In this document: piece by piece, positions 24,153 to 36,073 of the stretch | Numbering within the stretch: position 1 is the first letter of the stretch | Layout: every line of letters starts with the position of its first letter | Assembly: GCF_017562075.2 (NCBI RefSeq) | Contig: NC_054085.1 | Coordinates: forward strand, 16,099,818 to 16,163,817 | DNA: 64,000 nt | Reading direction: 5' to 3' | Origin: Anopheles merus | Lineage: Eukaryota; Arthropoda; Insecta; Diptera; Culicidae | Notes under the pieces: generated by a model | Told to the model about the DNA's origin: nothing | Database searches by the model: none | Seen by the model: the letters and a program-made list of their open reading frames with translations, nothing else | Translations under genes and position numbers: made by a program

Positions 24153-24921
24153 AAAATCTCAATACAGGGTTTCCCGAAAAAAAAAAATCAACGTCTATAA
24201 CCCGAGTCTCTCTTTCAAAGAGCATACGGACTATGTCATCAACAAGGCCAACAAAAGTCTTGGTTATATTTGTCGCATGTCCACTGAAATTCGCGATCCT
24301 TTCTGTCTTAAGTCCCTCTATTGTTGCTGGGTCCGTTCCGTACTGGAATATGCCTGTGTCATCTGGTCTCCTGTCCAAGTATCTCTGCTCCAAAGGATTG
24401 AGATGATCCAGAGACGTTTTACGAGGATTATATTTCGTAGGTCGCTGGGTCATCACTCTATTCCGTTTCCATCGTATGACGATAGATGCACTCTATTAGG
24501 CCTTGCTAAGTTGGAGCACCGCCTCTCGGTCGCTCAGGCTTCTTTCGTTGCTGGCATATTGCTTAACACGATTGATACTCCTTCCCTTCTGTCGCGTTTA
24601 CATTTGTATGCGTCTTGTCGCACCTTACGTTATCGTTTTCGTCTCCAGTTACCTATATGTCGTACACGTTTTGCTCGCAATGAGCTTTTTTATAAGAGTT
24701 ATTTCGTCTTTTAATAGTACCTCAGTTCTGTTTGATTTTTATCTATTCCATCCTGTCTACCGATGCCGTCTTCGCTCCTTTTCGCACCATATTCTTCTTC
24801 ATCCTCTTTTCCGGCCTCTTCTTACTCCTGTATAATTGTACACTTTAGTCAGTAAGCACTATTGCTGTAACCCAACGTGGTTGAGCAATTAATTTAAATA
24901 AAATAAAATAAAATAAAATAA
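24153..24921 (+). pseudogene. Non-LTR retrotransposon 3' end (RT C-terminal region), 5'-truncated
   Basis: C-terminal portion of a LINE reverse-transcriptase polyprotein in one open frame from about 24181 to a stop at 24712-24714. Recognisable runs are SLSFKEHTDYVINKANKSLG, RSVLEYACVIWSP, QRIEMIQRRFTR and RCTLLGLAKLEHRLSVAQA, the arrangement seen after the reverse-transcriptase domain in Jockey/CR1-type elements. The catalytic YADD region is missing, so this is a 5'-truncated copy, the usual outcome of incomplete target-primed reverse transcription. A 3' UTR of about 180 bases follows, ending in an AAAAT/TAAAA array (about 24897-24921). The open frame is undisrupted, which suggests younger age than the LINE remnants at 824 and 56876. 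The clade is inferred. Confidence 0.85.
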
Positions 24922-24936
24922 CATTTTTCATTGCTT

Positions 24937-25119
24937 GCGAGTTATTTATCAACAGCTTTGAAATGTTGTAATAGCATCACAATAAAGTTTCAGTTCTTCC
25001 ACATGATTTTCAACACGCCCCAAGCTTTTTGATGCGTTGAACATCATGTGTAAGAATTGACATTTTAATTATGATGCAAATTAACAAACACTTTTTGACA
25101 GCTGTTGAAAAATATCTTG
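24937..25119. mobile_element. MITE of the TTCAACAGCTG family, copy A
   Basis: The left end GCGAGTTATTTATCAACAGC and the right end GCTGTTGAAAAATATCTTGG form imperfect inverted termini. The interior shares TTCCACATGATTTTCAACA, CACGCCCCA and GTGTAAGA with the copy at 44189. No coding capacity. A SINE remnant abuts its right end. Confidence 0.7.
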
Positions 25120-25290
25120 GATGCGGACTTGGAAAGCTCTGTAACATGTTCGTCATGGGTTCAAGCCTACCATGGATCGTCCCCCCGTAGGAAAGACTGA
25201 CTATTCGGCTGCGTTGTAATGAATAAAATCTTGAAAGCCCTTTAAAGGCCGGCATGTCCGTATTTAGGAAGTTACGCCAAATAGAAAAAA
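25120..25290 (+). mobile_element. tRNA-derived SINE, second family, decayed
   Basis: A decayed head with a B box ATGGGTTCAAGCCTACC (about 25156), then AAGACTGACTATTCGGCTGC, AGGCCGGCATGTCCGTATTT and GTTACGCCAAATAGAAAAAA. The last two blocks are shared with the SINE at 43540 and differ from the 3' half of the SINE200-like copies. The A-box region is unrecognisable, so it is unlikely to be transcribed from its own promoter. Confidence 0.7.
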
Positions 25291-28200
25291 TAAGAGGAGT
25301 TTATTATCCCTCAATTTGAGATAGAAATATTATCCTTTTCACTATCGCTAATCTTTGCCTGTCTGCAAACTTCATGCGTCTTTTCTCATTTCTAAATAAT
25401 AAAAGCTTAAAAAATGCAATGTCATAGCACATAGCCAGTGTCTGTAATGTTCGCGGTTTATTATAAAACGTGTTTCAAATCACGCCAGACTGCAAGCCTG
25501 TTAACTGCCGCACGGAAGTGCATTGTAACGTGTAGTTAATTGTTACTTGAATTTAACGCATGGCATTGTCCTGTTTTGAATCATCGCACATCTCGTGCCT
25601 GCCATCAGTCTTTTGTTGTGCTTCTTTTTTCCATCGTTTCGAGCTTTCCTCATAATAAACTAATTGCGTTTCCCTTTAATGCATATGTCCCCAAGAGTGT
25701 GAATGTGTTGCATGCAAAGCGTTAGCATGTACTAAATGGCGTAACATGCAGCCATCGCTTACCGTTTTCCTTTTTTGTAAGTGTTGGTTGCTACTGAAAA
25801 AGGAACATCAGCAACGGTGTGACGGTGCGTTTGAACCAGCTTCCTGGCGCACCGGGGATCTCCGCCGTCCGTCAGGTGGGTTGTGTTTTGCTAGTTTTGC
25901 TACTGCTCTCTATGCCCTTTTCCAACCTATCTTTAGCCACAGACACACACACACACACATATGTATAAGGAACCGTCGGGCAGCAGCAGCAGCCGGCGGA
26001 TATCAGATCCGGAATGGGTTCATCGCGGTCGGCGGTGGTGGTGGTGGTGGTGGTGTGGCAGTCGCGGTACCTCGCGGTAAGACAGACGAGCTGCCGAGGT
26101 CTAGGTGAAATAGCAATTACGTTTTATGCTTCCCGCGCATTGCTGCTATGCCCCTTCCTTCTGTTGGCCTTCTCTTTCAATTATGTTCATTATGTTCGCC
26201 TCTCAATTAAGCAGTCCCGCCACATGCCACCTCCTTCCTACTGCTCGGAGTACGTGCCCTGCGCACCTTGCGGCTTACCTGTCCAACAACCCTCCCCCTT
26301 CTGTCTTCTTCTGACACCTTATGCAGCGCGTCGGTTCAAAAATCGCACACCAAAAGGAATCGGTGGCACTCACGGCTGGCTGACGCTAAGATGCTGCCCC
26401 GGCTGTCGAGGCCTCTTCACGCTTTTGCGCTCTGAAGTTTAAGCGCTGTGAAGACGATTGTAGACGATTTCACGCGCGTGTGTGTGTGTGTGTTTGTATG
26501 TGGCGGACTTTGGCTGGTCTCGCACGTTTCCCTGCACAACCAGCTCCAAAACTTCTTTGCGCCCGGGATTGTTGTTGAAGATTTACCACGAAATGACGCA
26601 ATTCCAGGGACGCGAACATTCCCTTCCCTTCCCTACTTTCCCTCATTATCGAGCAAAGATGAAAGCACACCACAGCACAAGCTTTTGTTTTTCGGGCCCT
26701 TTTCCTTGTTTTGGAGCTGGCTGGGCTGGTGGTGGAAATTTACTCCCCAGGCTTGCACCACACCAAATCTAGAGAATCGCGTGCAAGAGACTAGAGCATA
26801 AAATCCTTTGCTAGCTGGATGAAGGCAGGAAGGGAAGGAAGGAAGGTATCCCAGGGCTGCTACTTAACCCCACGGCGAACGGGGGAAATGTGTTAAGGAA
26901 ATGTATGGGAACCACTTGACGGAATGAGTCGATCCGGCTCGGTCCTTAGCATCCGACCGGTTGCCCCCGCGGTACACAAAGGTCATCGCACGTCCCGGGC
27001 ACGTCCTGCGGACGGTAAATAGGGTGAAAAGTTTTCTTCTATTACTGTTTGCTTCAGCTGCTGCTGCTGGTGCTACCAGTTCCCGCTCCGACCGCTGCGT
27101 CCCATTGTACTAAATTACTGATTTTATTTGTAATTCACATAAAAACAGAGCCCTTTTTATTTTGATTACCCACTCCTACATCCTCCACCACCCATCATGC
27201 CCTGGGGGGGGGGTATCGTTTTGCTCGGAACTCCCTGCCCTCTCGAATTGCTCTTCCCCTTCCCCGAACAAGTGGACTTGTTTGTTGTTTTGCAGCTTTT
27301 GTAAATCGAGATGAGCAGAAGGGCGAATAAGCGGAAGTGTATTCGAACAAAAAGCTCCAGCAAATCAGCACACAATGATCGCTCCTGTGCGTGGCTGTGT
27401 GTGTGTGTGTGTGTTTGGGTGGGTGAATTGGGGATGATGTTGCTGAACAATGCCCACCGCCGCCCGACACGAGCCTTTAGGGGAGGCAAACGAGACTGTG
27501 GGAAATAATCGCTTGCCGTTGCGGTAGAAGCGGCTGAGCCGTCAGGTCGGTCGGTCGGTCGGATCCATTTTGTCGATAGCCTCTGGGTGTGGCTGCGAGC
27601 CTTGTGTTTTCAGCTTTATCGCCTTATCCATCATGATGGCAATCCTTGGTCCCGGTTGTCATTGCAGCCCTCTCGCCCTTTTCCGCGCAGTTCAACGCGC
27701 AAAGCTCGTCGTCAGCACTTCGGGCGCTTGACATGGCTTGGTTTTGATTTCGGCCAACAAGGCCGCCTAGTGTTGGAGTAATTGTAAGGCATCAATGTGT
27801 CATGCTGTGGGTGTGGAAACGTCCAAACTTCCGCCACTCTTCGCATATGGGAACCATATGGTGCGGCAATATCCAATCTCAGGTTCGGTGTACAGTTTCC
27901 GAAGATCGTGTACGGAACGTTTCGGGAGTAAAGGGAGCTCGGGAGTGGGAATTTTTAATGTGCTTGAGTCTTTATTGAGTCGTAAAGGGTAAGCACTTCC
28001 CTTAAGAACACTCCTCCCCAGCCAGCGCTTCTAGTCACTTGTTCAGGCGGTATCCGGTTTTCCGGTGGTTTTGCTAAATAATTGTTCAATTGTTGCACGG
28101 CTTGTGGGGCCAAGGATCAAGGGGGTCAATAATTGAAAGAGTCTCGGTTTGGTTTTAAATTCAGTTGTGTGTGTGTGTGTTCAGTACAGAGGGGTATTTA

Positions 28201-28499
28201 AACAGGGGCATGGTTTAATGTGAATAATGTATGTCAAACTGAATAATAATAATAATAAAACATTAGCTGTTATTTCGCCCCAGCGGAGCAGCCTTTATTC
28301 GGATTGAAATTGAATTTTGCGTACCCATTTCGTTTAAATAAATATTATGTTGTTTTATTGCTAATATGAAAATTTACATTTTGATAAACCCAGCTTAAAC
28401 TCGTAAAATAAGAGAAAGGTCTTGTGTTTCAAATGGGCAGCAAAAGTTTATGGAGTTTGTGAGAGATTGGACTAAATGTGCCATGTGAATCAATTGACA
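25291..28499. other. Unique non-coding sequence
   Basis: No supported gene. Contains a CA run at about 25941-25957, a GGT run at about 26033-26055, a TG run at about 26477-26492, another at about 27399-27413, a GGTC run at about 27545-27561 and an ATA/AAT run at about 28244-28258. Some open frames are extended by these repeats. Confidence 0.55.
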
Positions 28500-28743
28500 C
28501 TAGTTGATAGTTATGGGCGGGTCGACCCGAACCTATCGGGTCGGAGCTATCCGTAAGCGACCCGGAGTCGTTCGGGTCGACCCGAAAGGTACAAGTAGGT
28601 TCAGTGGGTGCAACGACTCTGGTAGGTGCGAGAAAGCATAAGTGACTCCGACCCGTTGGTGCTACGAGTTCGGGTCGAGTCAGGCCAAAGGGGGTTCATT
28701 CCGACCCGCGGGTGCGGCGAGTTCGGATCGATCTGAAAGATCA

Positions 28744-28826
28744 GTAGGTGCGAGAAAGCATAAGTGACTCCGACCCGTTGGTGCAGCGAGTTCGGGTCAG
28801 AGTCGCTTATGCTTTCTCGCACCTAC
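28744..28826. repeat. Long foldback hairpin
   Basis: GTAGGTGCGAGAAAGCATAA starts the left arm (28744-28770). The right arm (28800-28826) is its reverse complement with one mismatch, over 27 bases and a loop of about 29 bases. A further direct copy of the arm lies at about 28621-28647. The RNA or single strand would form a very stable stem. Confidence 0.85.
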
Positions 28827-28832
28827 TCATCA

Positions 28833-30015
28833 CCCAAGTAGCACAATCCTGTTAAGAAACCGATAAAAGTATTACTTTTAGCTTTCCATACAGCAGTAAT
28901 TTCAGGGCTTAAAACACTGCGTAACGCTTTCCTGGCATCGTTAAAAATTAAAATTTTGCCGGAATTTTTAACGAAAAATATCAAACTCAACGAACAAATC
29001 GACAGAGATGGCTGTATTGCTCTGTTTCATTCTATATGCATTTTCTAGATCTTCGTTAAGTTACACCAGAAGGTGTTAATATTTCATGGAATAAATGCAT
29101 AAATTCACCACAAATACTTTTATTCGACATTTCATCGTTTCGTCACTACATATTGTCACTGTATCACATAAGTTTCTTTCATTTGCATGGGTTTCTTCCA
29201 TTATATCAGCATGGAGGTCAGCTGCAGCCGTGGACGAAAAATATAAATATAAAATATTTATATGCGGAATATAAAACTTATGTAGCTCATGTGAAGATAA
29301 TGGTAATATCGATACACTGACCTGTTATAAAATCATGATGACACACAAATTAAACAATAGCTGATAGAAATTGTCGCAGACGCTTGGTTTTGTTGCCATC
29401 TACACACAAGCTACACACACGAAGCTTGACGAACTTTTTGACATAAGAAATGGAGGCGCCATGTACGTGACCATGTACAGTATGTCTCAAAAATTATCGT
29501 CATCAAGAGCATATTATTTTGCCCAAGAAAATATACATTTTCTTATAATTATAATAATTTCTTATAATTTATATAATTTTTCTCATTTGCAAATATTGCA
29601 TATCCTTTATCAAACTCTTCACATGTATTATTTGAAAATATGAAATATTATTTTTTTATTTTTAAATTCTTTTTTTATTATCACCGCAGATTCAAATAGA
29701 GGAATAAAAGAAAACACATAGTTTTCAAACAGTTAATAATAAAAAATAGTTTGGTGTAAAAATAAATCCGCATTATTACATTAATAAGAATGAAAACTGA
29801 TTTTCCGAATATTGAATAAATTGGAAATGGTGTAGATAAAATTTGAAAAACACTGTGTGTTATATTAACCCGAATCGAAAAAAACGAGTGTAACGGAATA
29901 CGTCGTTATGATGTAACGCTGGCAAATGTCATATTCTCTTAAGAAACTCTGTTTGATTTTTAAAGGCTTTAAAAAACTGTTAATAATCAAATAGAGTTTC
30001 TTAAGGCTACTTGGG
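28833..30015. mobile_element. Nested element with CCCAAGTAGC termini
   Basis: Begins CCCAAGTAGC (28833-28842) and ends GCTACTTGGG (30006-30015), exact inverse complements. A second inverted block, TTAAGAAAC on the left against GTTTCTTAA on the right, follows after a short left-side insertion. The interior of about 1.2 kb is AT-rich with no recognisable protein. Target duplication not clear. It splits the GGGTCGACCC element and is therefore younger. Confidence 0.7.
29938..30005. repeat. Hairpin at the right end of the nested element
   Basis: CTTAAGAAACTCTGTTTGAT (29938) is mirrored by ATCAAATAGAGTTTCTTAAG (ending 30005), with one mismatch in about 21 bases and a loop of about 26 bases. Subterminal hairpins occur in some transposon ends; function here is unknown. 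Confidence 0.85.
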
Positions 30016-32894
30016 CAGTCGGGTCGACCCGAACTCGCTGCACCCGCGGGTCGGATTTAATTCCGACTCCGACCTAGCGCACCGGCTGCACCTACGGGTC
30101 GGAATCGATTCCGGCTGGCTCGCACTCGACTCCGGGTCGGGTCGTGAAACGAATCGTATGACCCAACACTACTAGCTGACCTAGGTGGTAATATTCTTTA
30201 CTACAAAGTTACTACCTAGACAGAAGATATTAGAGGACCCAAGTGGAGATGGATTGACTATCCTACCGAAGATTTGTAGCAGCAGTTGATGTTAATAAAC
30301 ATTAACGATCCATTCCATTGCTGACCATAACTTCCAATGATTGTCCACAGAGGGCGATATGAAAGTGATCTGAGAAGAAGCCGATTATTGCCCGATCTGA
30401 AGACACTTGTACCCCAAAGTCTGAGAAAGACAATGGTTTGTTTTTAGGGTTCACCGACGAAGCATTAAAAATAGACGAAGCCTCAACCGAATGCTTGCAA
30501 TATTGGCTTTTGGCAACAATTGTATGTCCTTTGTACATCGTTAACGTTGTGTAGATGTTGACTCATTGGAATACATCGGGTTCCAAGTAAAAGCTCAAGG
30601 ACTTTATGCCTTTCGGTAGCACTGGACTTCAGATGCAAGATATCTGAATACTGCGTATTGCAGTTCTTGAAACTCCACTCACAAATATGATACGTCAATG
30701 AACTCCTGTAACTTGGAAAGCTGTAAAAACTCTGAAACTTCTTGTGAATCTGCAAATTAACTTATGGAAGAGTGACCAAATGTCCCTTTAGGAAAAATAT
30801 CTCTACTGCGGTACCTCAGGTGCTCTTGAATTGTTTGCTGTCTAACATTTTAAGCACATAGCAAAAATTGTAATTTCAACCGTATGTAAATGATCTTTTT
30901 CTGGCCAATTTGTCGGTGACCACAGTAGGGGACACTGCCAACGTAAGGATTCGCCTTCAACCGTCACACAGAACCAGCGCAGCAAGTGCTGTGGCAGTGC
31001 TGTAGCAGAGCAATTAAATAATTCCCTCATTCATTACACGCCATGAAATACAGCCCGGTGGTGCAAATGCTGTCCCCTCCCATCATCCTTAAACTGCAGA
31101 GCGAACTGCACACCGAGTAAAGAGTAACACACGTTTGCGAAGTGTGGCTCGGTTCAGCTCAACACCCGCCCGGTTGGTTGGTACGCGTACCCCGGATGAT
31201 GCTGCCGAAACGCAGCAATGCAGCAATGCCGCCCATCGTTTGGTGATTATGAATGCTTGTTTCAATGCTTTCGGAGAGTACAGTGCACCTGGTCCATCCG
31301 CTTTTTCTGCCTGCATCGAAACGGATGGGGCGCTAGCTAGATGACGCAAGCGTTGAAAGGCACGCTCGTCGAACGGTACTGCAGTGGAATTGAGCGTGTA
31401 CCGGTCTTAAGCTCTGCTGAATAGGAAAACCTGAACGCATCATTGCTATTGCTGTGTGAACGGTTTGTCATGTTAGAATGATTTCTGTTTAATAAGTTAG
31501 CTGTCTATTTTCGGACTTTTACACCGACTTCAACCAACATGCACGTTCGGTTGCGCAACCGTTTACCCTAAATTACCCAAACACATGTAGCTCAAACAGG
31601 ATACACACAGCCAGCCAGCCCGTGTTTGTTTCGAGCGTTTCTAGGCGAGTGTTTAAAATGTTTCTTTTGCTATTTCGATATTTGCATTTATGCTTCCTTT
31701 CGGCTGATGCTCCAGATGCTGAAGCGCGTGTGCACATACGACCCCCCCCCCCTGCGTACGTGTACTTTGCTGGCGCGTTTTCTCTGCGCAAAAGCTTCTG
31801 CCAAATGTGGGTTGTATGCGGTAGGGCCAAACTGTTCCTTAACGTGCCCGTGGTATACCCGTCGTGCCCGCTCCTTCCCTCCTCGTCCCCATCGGCCCAG
31901 CGGTTTTACTGTGTGAAAATTGTGAAGAGTTTGAAATTTGCGGATACGGTTGAACGTGACTTACATGGTTGAAATCTGTAGCACCCTACCGCTGCGCTCT
32001 TCGGCCAACCAGCGTCAACCAACCGTCAGCGTCAGCATCAACGGCTTCATCAGCATCAATATTAGCTGCCGTCGTTGCTGGTCCAAAAGTTTATGCTTCA
32101 GCTTTTGGCCGGCACGGAATTACGTAACCCTCCCCCCCCCCCCCCCTGAGTACAGCTCCCCCAAAAATGCTCGTTCCCGGTACCACCGTTACATCGGTAA
32201 AGGGTTTCATCAGTGCGCCCGTTCTGATAAGAGCGACACACTCACACACATAGAGGCAAACCATACCGGTAATGTGTGCGATGGTACACAGTACGTCTTC
32301 CTCTTGCCGTTTGCTTGCGAAATGGATGCGATCGTCAAGCGAGATTCACGAGTTCAAGTTTCTATTTCCGGTTCCCGTTGCTGCGGATGATGCCGGTGGT
32401 GGTGTCCGGCACCCCGGCCCGCGGGCAAGATGACATCTTCCCGCAACAGTAAGCCCCGCTCGAGCTCGATATGGGCAGGGCCAAACACCCCGGAAGCATT
32501 CGTGGAAGTTTCCGAGCGAGGCAAGGAAATTCGTACGACATAATTGTCACACAAGAACTTCTGTCTGCGGTGTTCGGTCTACGTACAGTTATCTGCGTGC
32601 AGCGCAGGGCGTTGGTTACCGCAGCAGCAGCAGCAGCAGCAGACTCACTGCAAGAGTGACGGAGTTTCGTAACGAGCAGACGGGGAAAAATTGCTGCCCG
32701 CTCGTCCGCTGCGCTTGCCATTTGCCATGGGAACGGGCGAAACAACCACCCGAACGCTCCATACCAGCAAAGCCATCGTTTCTTGTGGTCATTTCTGAGC
32801 CATTTTGCCAACTGGTTCGAAGTGAAGGGACACAGAAAGATTGGATGGTGGAAGTAAGCCGTCGTCTTGACGCGCTGGTAAGCTTCTGGCTCTT

Positions 32895-32900
<6 letters not shown>

Positions 32901-32945
<45 letters not shown>
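32901..32945. repeat. TC microsatellite
   Basis: About 45 bases of uninterrupted (TC)n. Confidence 0.95.
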
Positions 32946-32948
<3 letters not shown>

Positions 32949-33201
32949 CCTGACGTCGTGCAACTTTGCCAAACCACAACCTAACCTCCGATCGGGTGGG
33001 AGGGCAGGCAGGATCAACTCTTATTATGTTGCCGCACTCGTCGCAAGGCTGAAAGTTGTCCCCGGAACGCGTTGGCCTGATGGCAAGGAGAAACCGCGGG
33101 GGCATTTGGCAAGATTCTTGCAATTCGGGGAACTTGTTAGCTGCCGAGACTGTTGGGCCAGGCCCTGAATGCTTCATGCTTCGGTTGGGGAAACTTTTTC
33201 G

Positions 33202-33203
<2 letters not shown>

Positions 33204-33233
<30 letters not shown>
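33204..33233. repeat. CA microsatellite
   Basis: (AC)15 uninterrupted. Confidence 0.95.
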
Positions 33234-33234
<1 letters not shown>

Positions 33235-35100
33235 GAATCGCTGGTCCTTCTTTCTTCTCCGCGGATCCTCGGATCGAAACAGCGCGAGAAAAGACACAAC
33301 AAAATTCTTCCCTTTAGCCTGAGAGAAGAGGCATTGGATGCAAAGAAGAAAAAAAAACCCTGAGCACTATAGCAACACGCGGCGAGTAAAGGTAAGGTGC
33401 AGCACGAAACATTTGCCTGTCCCGAAAAAGCAAAGTTTTATTTTAATCAAGCAACGAGCACGATCTCTTCCCACTGCCCCAATCCTCTGCGCACGTCTAC
33501 CACGAGGGGGGGGGGGGGGGGTAGGAAGGCAAAACATCACACGAATCAATTCCGAAACTAATTTAGTGACTCTCGGTAAATTGAAGATGCGGCAACTTTC
33601 GATACCACTTTATAAACGGCTCGCTGAGCACCGGTGATTGGGTTTTTTTTCGGGGAGCGGGAAATTTTTAACATTTTGGGGCAAGAGACGACTTTCTCTT
33701 CTTCGCCGAACTTTGAGTGTTGAAAGTGTGAAATGTTTTTGGGGGAGAATTCAGACAAGCAGCTTAGAACGAAAACATCATCATGTTTGCCGCTTATTAG
33801 TGATGGATGGGGAGTTGAATTCGTTTTTCGAGGTTTGTGCTCTTTGTCTGATTAACCTGGGTTCAAAACAGCAATGTAAAAAAAAATATTCTACTAAGAA
33901 CCCGATACAGGAAAACTCATCTTAAAGAATTCTTCTCCCGCCCAACCGGTTGATGCTTTTCAATGACTTACTGGAAATACAAATCTTAAGAAAATTCTCC
34001 GAAACATTTACTACTCTAACCCATTCGCAAGCACTACTGGGCTCATCGGAGTACAACAAACACCCGGAACAGATGGAGTGGACAGTGCGCAATACACCGT
34101 GATCTTGTTCTCCCCTTACAAAGAGCTGTTAATGTGAAACAAAGGTAGTTTAAAACTGATGGAGGGCTACTCCCTTCCGCTATCTCGCTTTTAGCATTAT
34201 GACTCTATTCGGGGAAACTATTATGATGTTTAGTAAAGCGTTTAGAATCTTCCGATGAGTCTACCTTCATTACTAATTATGCATAATTTAAAACGGAAGG
34301 ACATTCATTAATCAACAAGGTTTAGTAGAGGAGGGATATTGGTTGAAGTGATTTTAGCACAGTTCTTCTTACTCATCTTAACTCACGCAATTTAGAGGGG
34401 GGTTTTCTGGGGTTCTCATAATTATGGGACGTTTTTTTCACTCAAACGTGCAGCTCACTTCATGCGATGCGTAGTAGACCCTTTTTGGACATGATTGTTT
34501 GAAATCCAATAGGAATTTCCATAAATGTACAATTAGAATTTCCAATGTTAGCTCTGATCTGTCCGATCGTTCATTCAACAGTTCGGTAGTTTACTGAGCA
34601 ACTCAAATGAACTAGTTTGTTCTACTAAACTGAATTAGAGAGGCAGTTCATTAGAGGTTCTTTGAATTAATCAATTGCATTCATGTCCTCTTATTCCTCT
34701 AAATCAGGGTTCATTATGATTTTTGGTTCTCTGATGCATATCTATCTGTAAATAGTCTAGCTCATGTCGAACTAGCTTCTCATTTCTAGTGCATACTTGT
34801 ATTTTCTCCAATGTGTGGCGATTCGATGTAATGTTGGAAATTAGTTCCAGGCAAGACATAATTAGTTTTCTGCGAAGCCTGTCTTTTGCGCGGAGTGTTC
34901 AATTTGAATTTTCTGGAACATTATCGAGCCATCATTAAATGAATTTTGTACGAATACGCGTTTCGCTACAAGCACACAATTCAAGCAAACTGAATGCTCA
35001 CCCACTACAATGGAAATCGTATCATACCATCCCCGCATGGCCATCGAAGTATTACAGGGTTTACCAGTCCAATAATCAACTGTCCACTTGTTTATAACTA

Positions 35101-35457
35101 CAGTGGAGCGCCGATTATCCGGGCTCTTCGGGACTCGACCACGCACGGATAGTCGAATAACACGGATAATGAAGTAAAGTATTTATTTTCTCACAAAATC
35201 CTGGTTTGTTTTTGAAATTAATATTATGTTTTGGTAAAACCTAGCTAGTTTTTTCAACTTCATGTTTTTCCGATGAGAATATTTGAAATGTGCCATGAAT
35301 TATAGCGTATTTTGTTATGACAAAATGCTCTGGTAACCTTTATTTCAAATATCCTCCTCAGCACACAATGTCATATATGTATTGAACTGTCATTTGTCAA
35401 CAGCACGGATAAACGGACAACCGGATAAAAGGTACCCGGATAAACGGCCCTCCACTG
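35101..35457. mobile_element. Pogo/Tigger-like MITE, complete
   Basis: A 357-bp element. The left end is CAGTGGAGCGCCGATTATCC; the reverse complement of the right end is CAGTGGAGGGCCGTTTATCC. It is flanked by TA on both sides (35099-35100 and 35458-35459). CAGTGGAAC-like termini leading into TTATCCG with a TA duplication are characteristic of pogo-family elements. GGATAA motifs recur near both ends. No coding capacity. It sits just inside the left terminal repeat of the host element. Confidence 0.88.
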
Positions 35458-35721
35458 TATAGACACTGCTGTCTACCGTTTGCTCACACGTCAGATGGTG
35501 TCCCAATTGACCTTTTCGAGCACGAATAATCGGGTATTCGAGCAAGTTCCCTTAAATTGGAGCCTTAAACTTGTCTTAAATTGCACAACTTTAAGGGAAT
35601 TTAGAAAAAGTCCTTTAAAATCAACAGTGATGAGGCTTTTTCTTTACTTTCTTCTAGATTCGCTCGGAAATGATGTTTCCTAACGTTATAGTTGGTCATG
35701 TACCCATTTTATACTTAAATA

Positions 35722-36073
35722 CAGTGAACCCTTTCTTATTTGACACCTCTCCAACCTTTGTGAAAAACCTCTCTTATTTGAACATTTTTCACAGTCCCTT
35801 GATTTCCAGTACATTTTTGTCCCTCTAATTTGGAAAACCTCTGAAATCTGTATCCCTCTTATTTGAGTATGGTGTTGCCATGGTTATTGAAAGATGTATG
35901 CTCAAATTAGCGATTCTGTTCGCAGTTTCCTAAAGCAACAGTTAAGGCTGCATAATAAATGTTCTGTTTCTTTCTAGTTTGTATGGACCTTTCATTCACT
36001 TTCAACCTCTGTAATTTGAAAACCCCTCTTATTCTACAGTCCCATCGCCTCTCAAATAAGAGAGAGTTCACTG
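35722..36073. mobile_element. Pogo/Tigger-like MITE, second family, complete
   Basis: A 352-bp element. The left end is CAGTGAACCCTTTCTTATTT; the reverse complement of the right end begins CAGTGAACTCTCTCTTATTT. TA flanks both sides (35720-35721 and 36074-36075). CCTCTxTTATTTGA-like blocks repeat several times inside, on both halves. No transposase. Different sequence from the MITE at 35101, so it represents another family of the same type. Confidence 0.88.

Larger units (their letters stand above)
28508..30171. mobile_element. hAT-like non-autonomous element rich in GGGTCGACCC, with nested insertion
   Basis: The ends read TAGTTATGGG on the left and, in reverse complement, TAGTGTTGGG on the right. 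Flanking direct repeats CTAGTTGA (28500-28507) and CTAGCTGA (30172-30179) match at 7 of 8 positions, as expected for a hAT target duplication. Both outer parts are packed with GGGTCG/CGACCC, including the palindrome GGGTCGACCC (about 28520, 28578 and 30019). The left part also holds repeats of TAGGTGCGAGAAAGCATAAG (about 28622, 28745 and inverted at about 28807). No transposase. A separate element (28833-30015) interrupts it. Confidence 0.75.
30180..35049. other. Unique non-coding sequence with microsatellites
   Basis: No supported gene. Minus frames at 30302-30538 and 30483-30755 overlap in different frames and could be a decayed coding remnant, but I recognise no motif. A minus frame of 311 codons (32362-33297) is lengthened by CT and CA microsatellites. 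Also present: C runs at about 31743-31752 and 32132-32146, an AGC run at about 32621-32641 and a G run at about 33506-33521. Confidence 0.5.

Noticed and set aside
30302..30755. Overlapping minus frames as a possible LTR-retrotransposon remnant
   Set aside because: No protease, integrase or reverse-transcriptase motif could be read; left as unclassified.
32362..33297. 311-codon minus-strand open frame
   Set aside because: Its length depends on translated TC, CA and AGC microsatellites (Arg-Glu, Cys-Val and Ala runs); no domain recognised and the opposite strand is also open.
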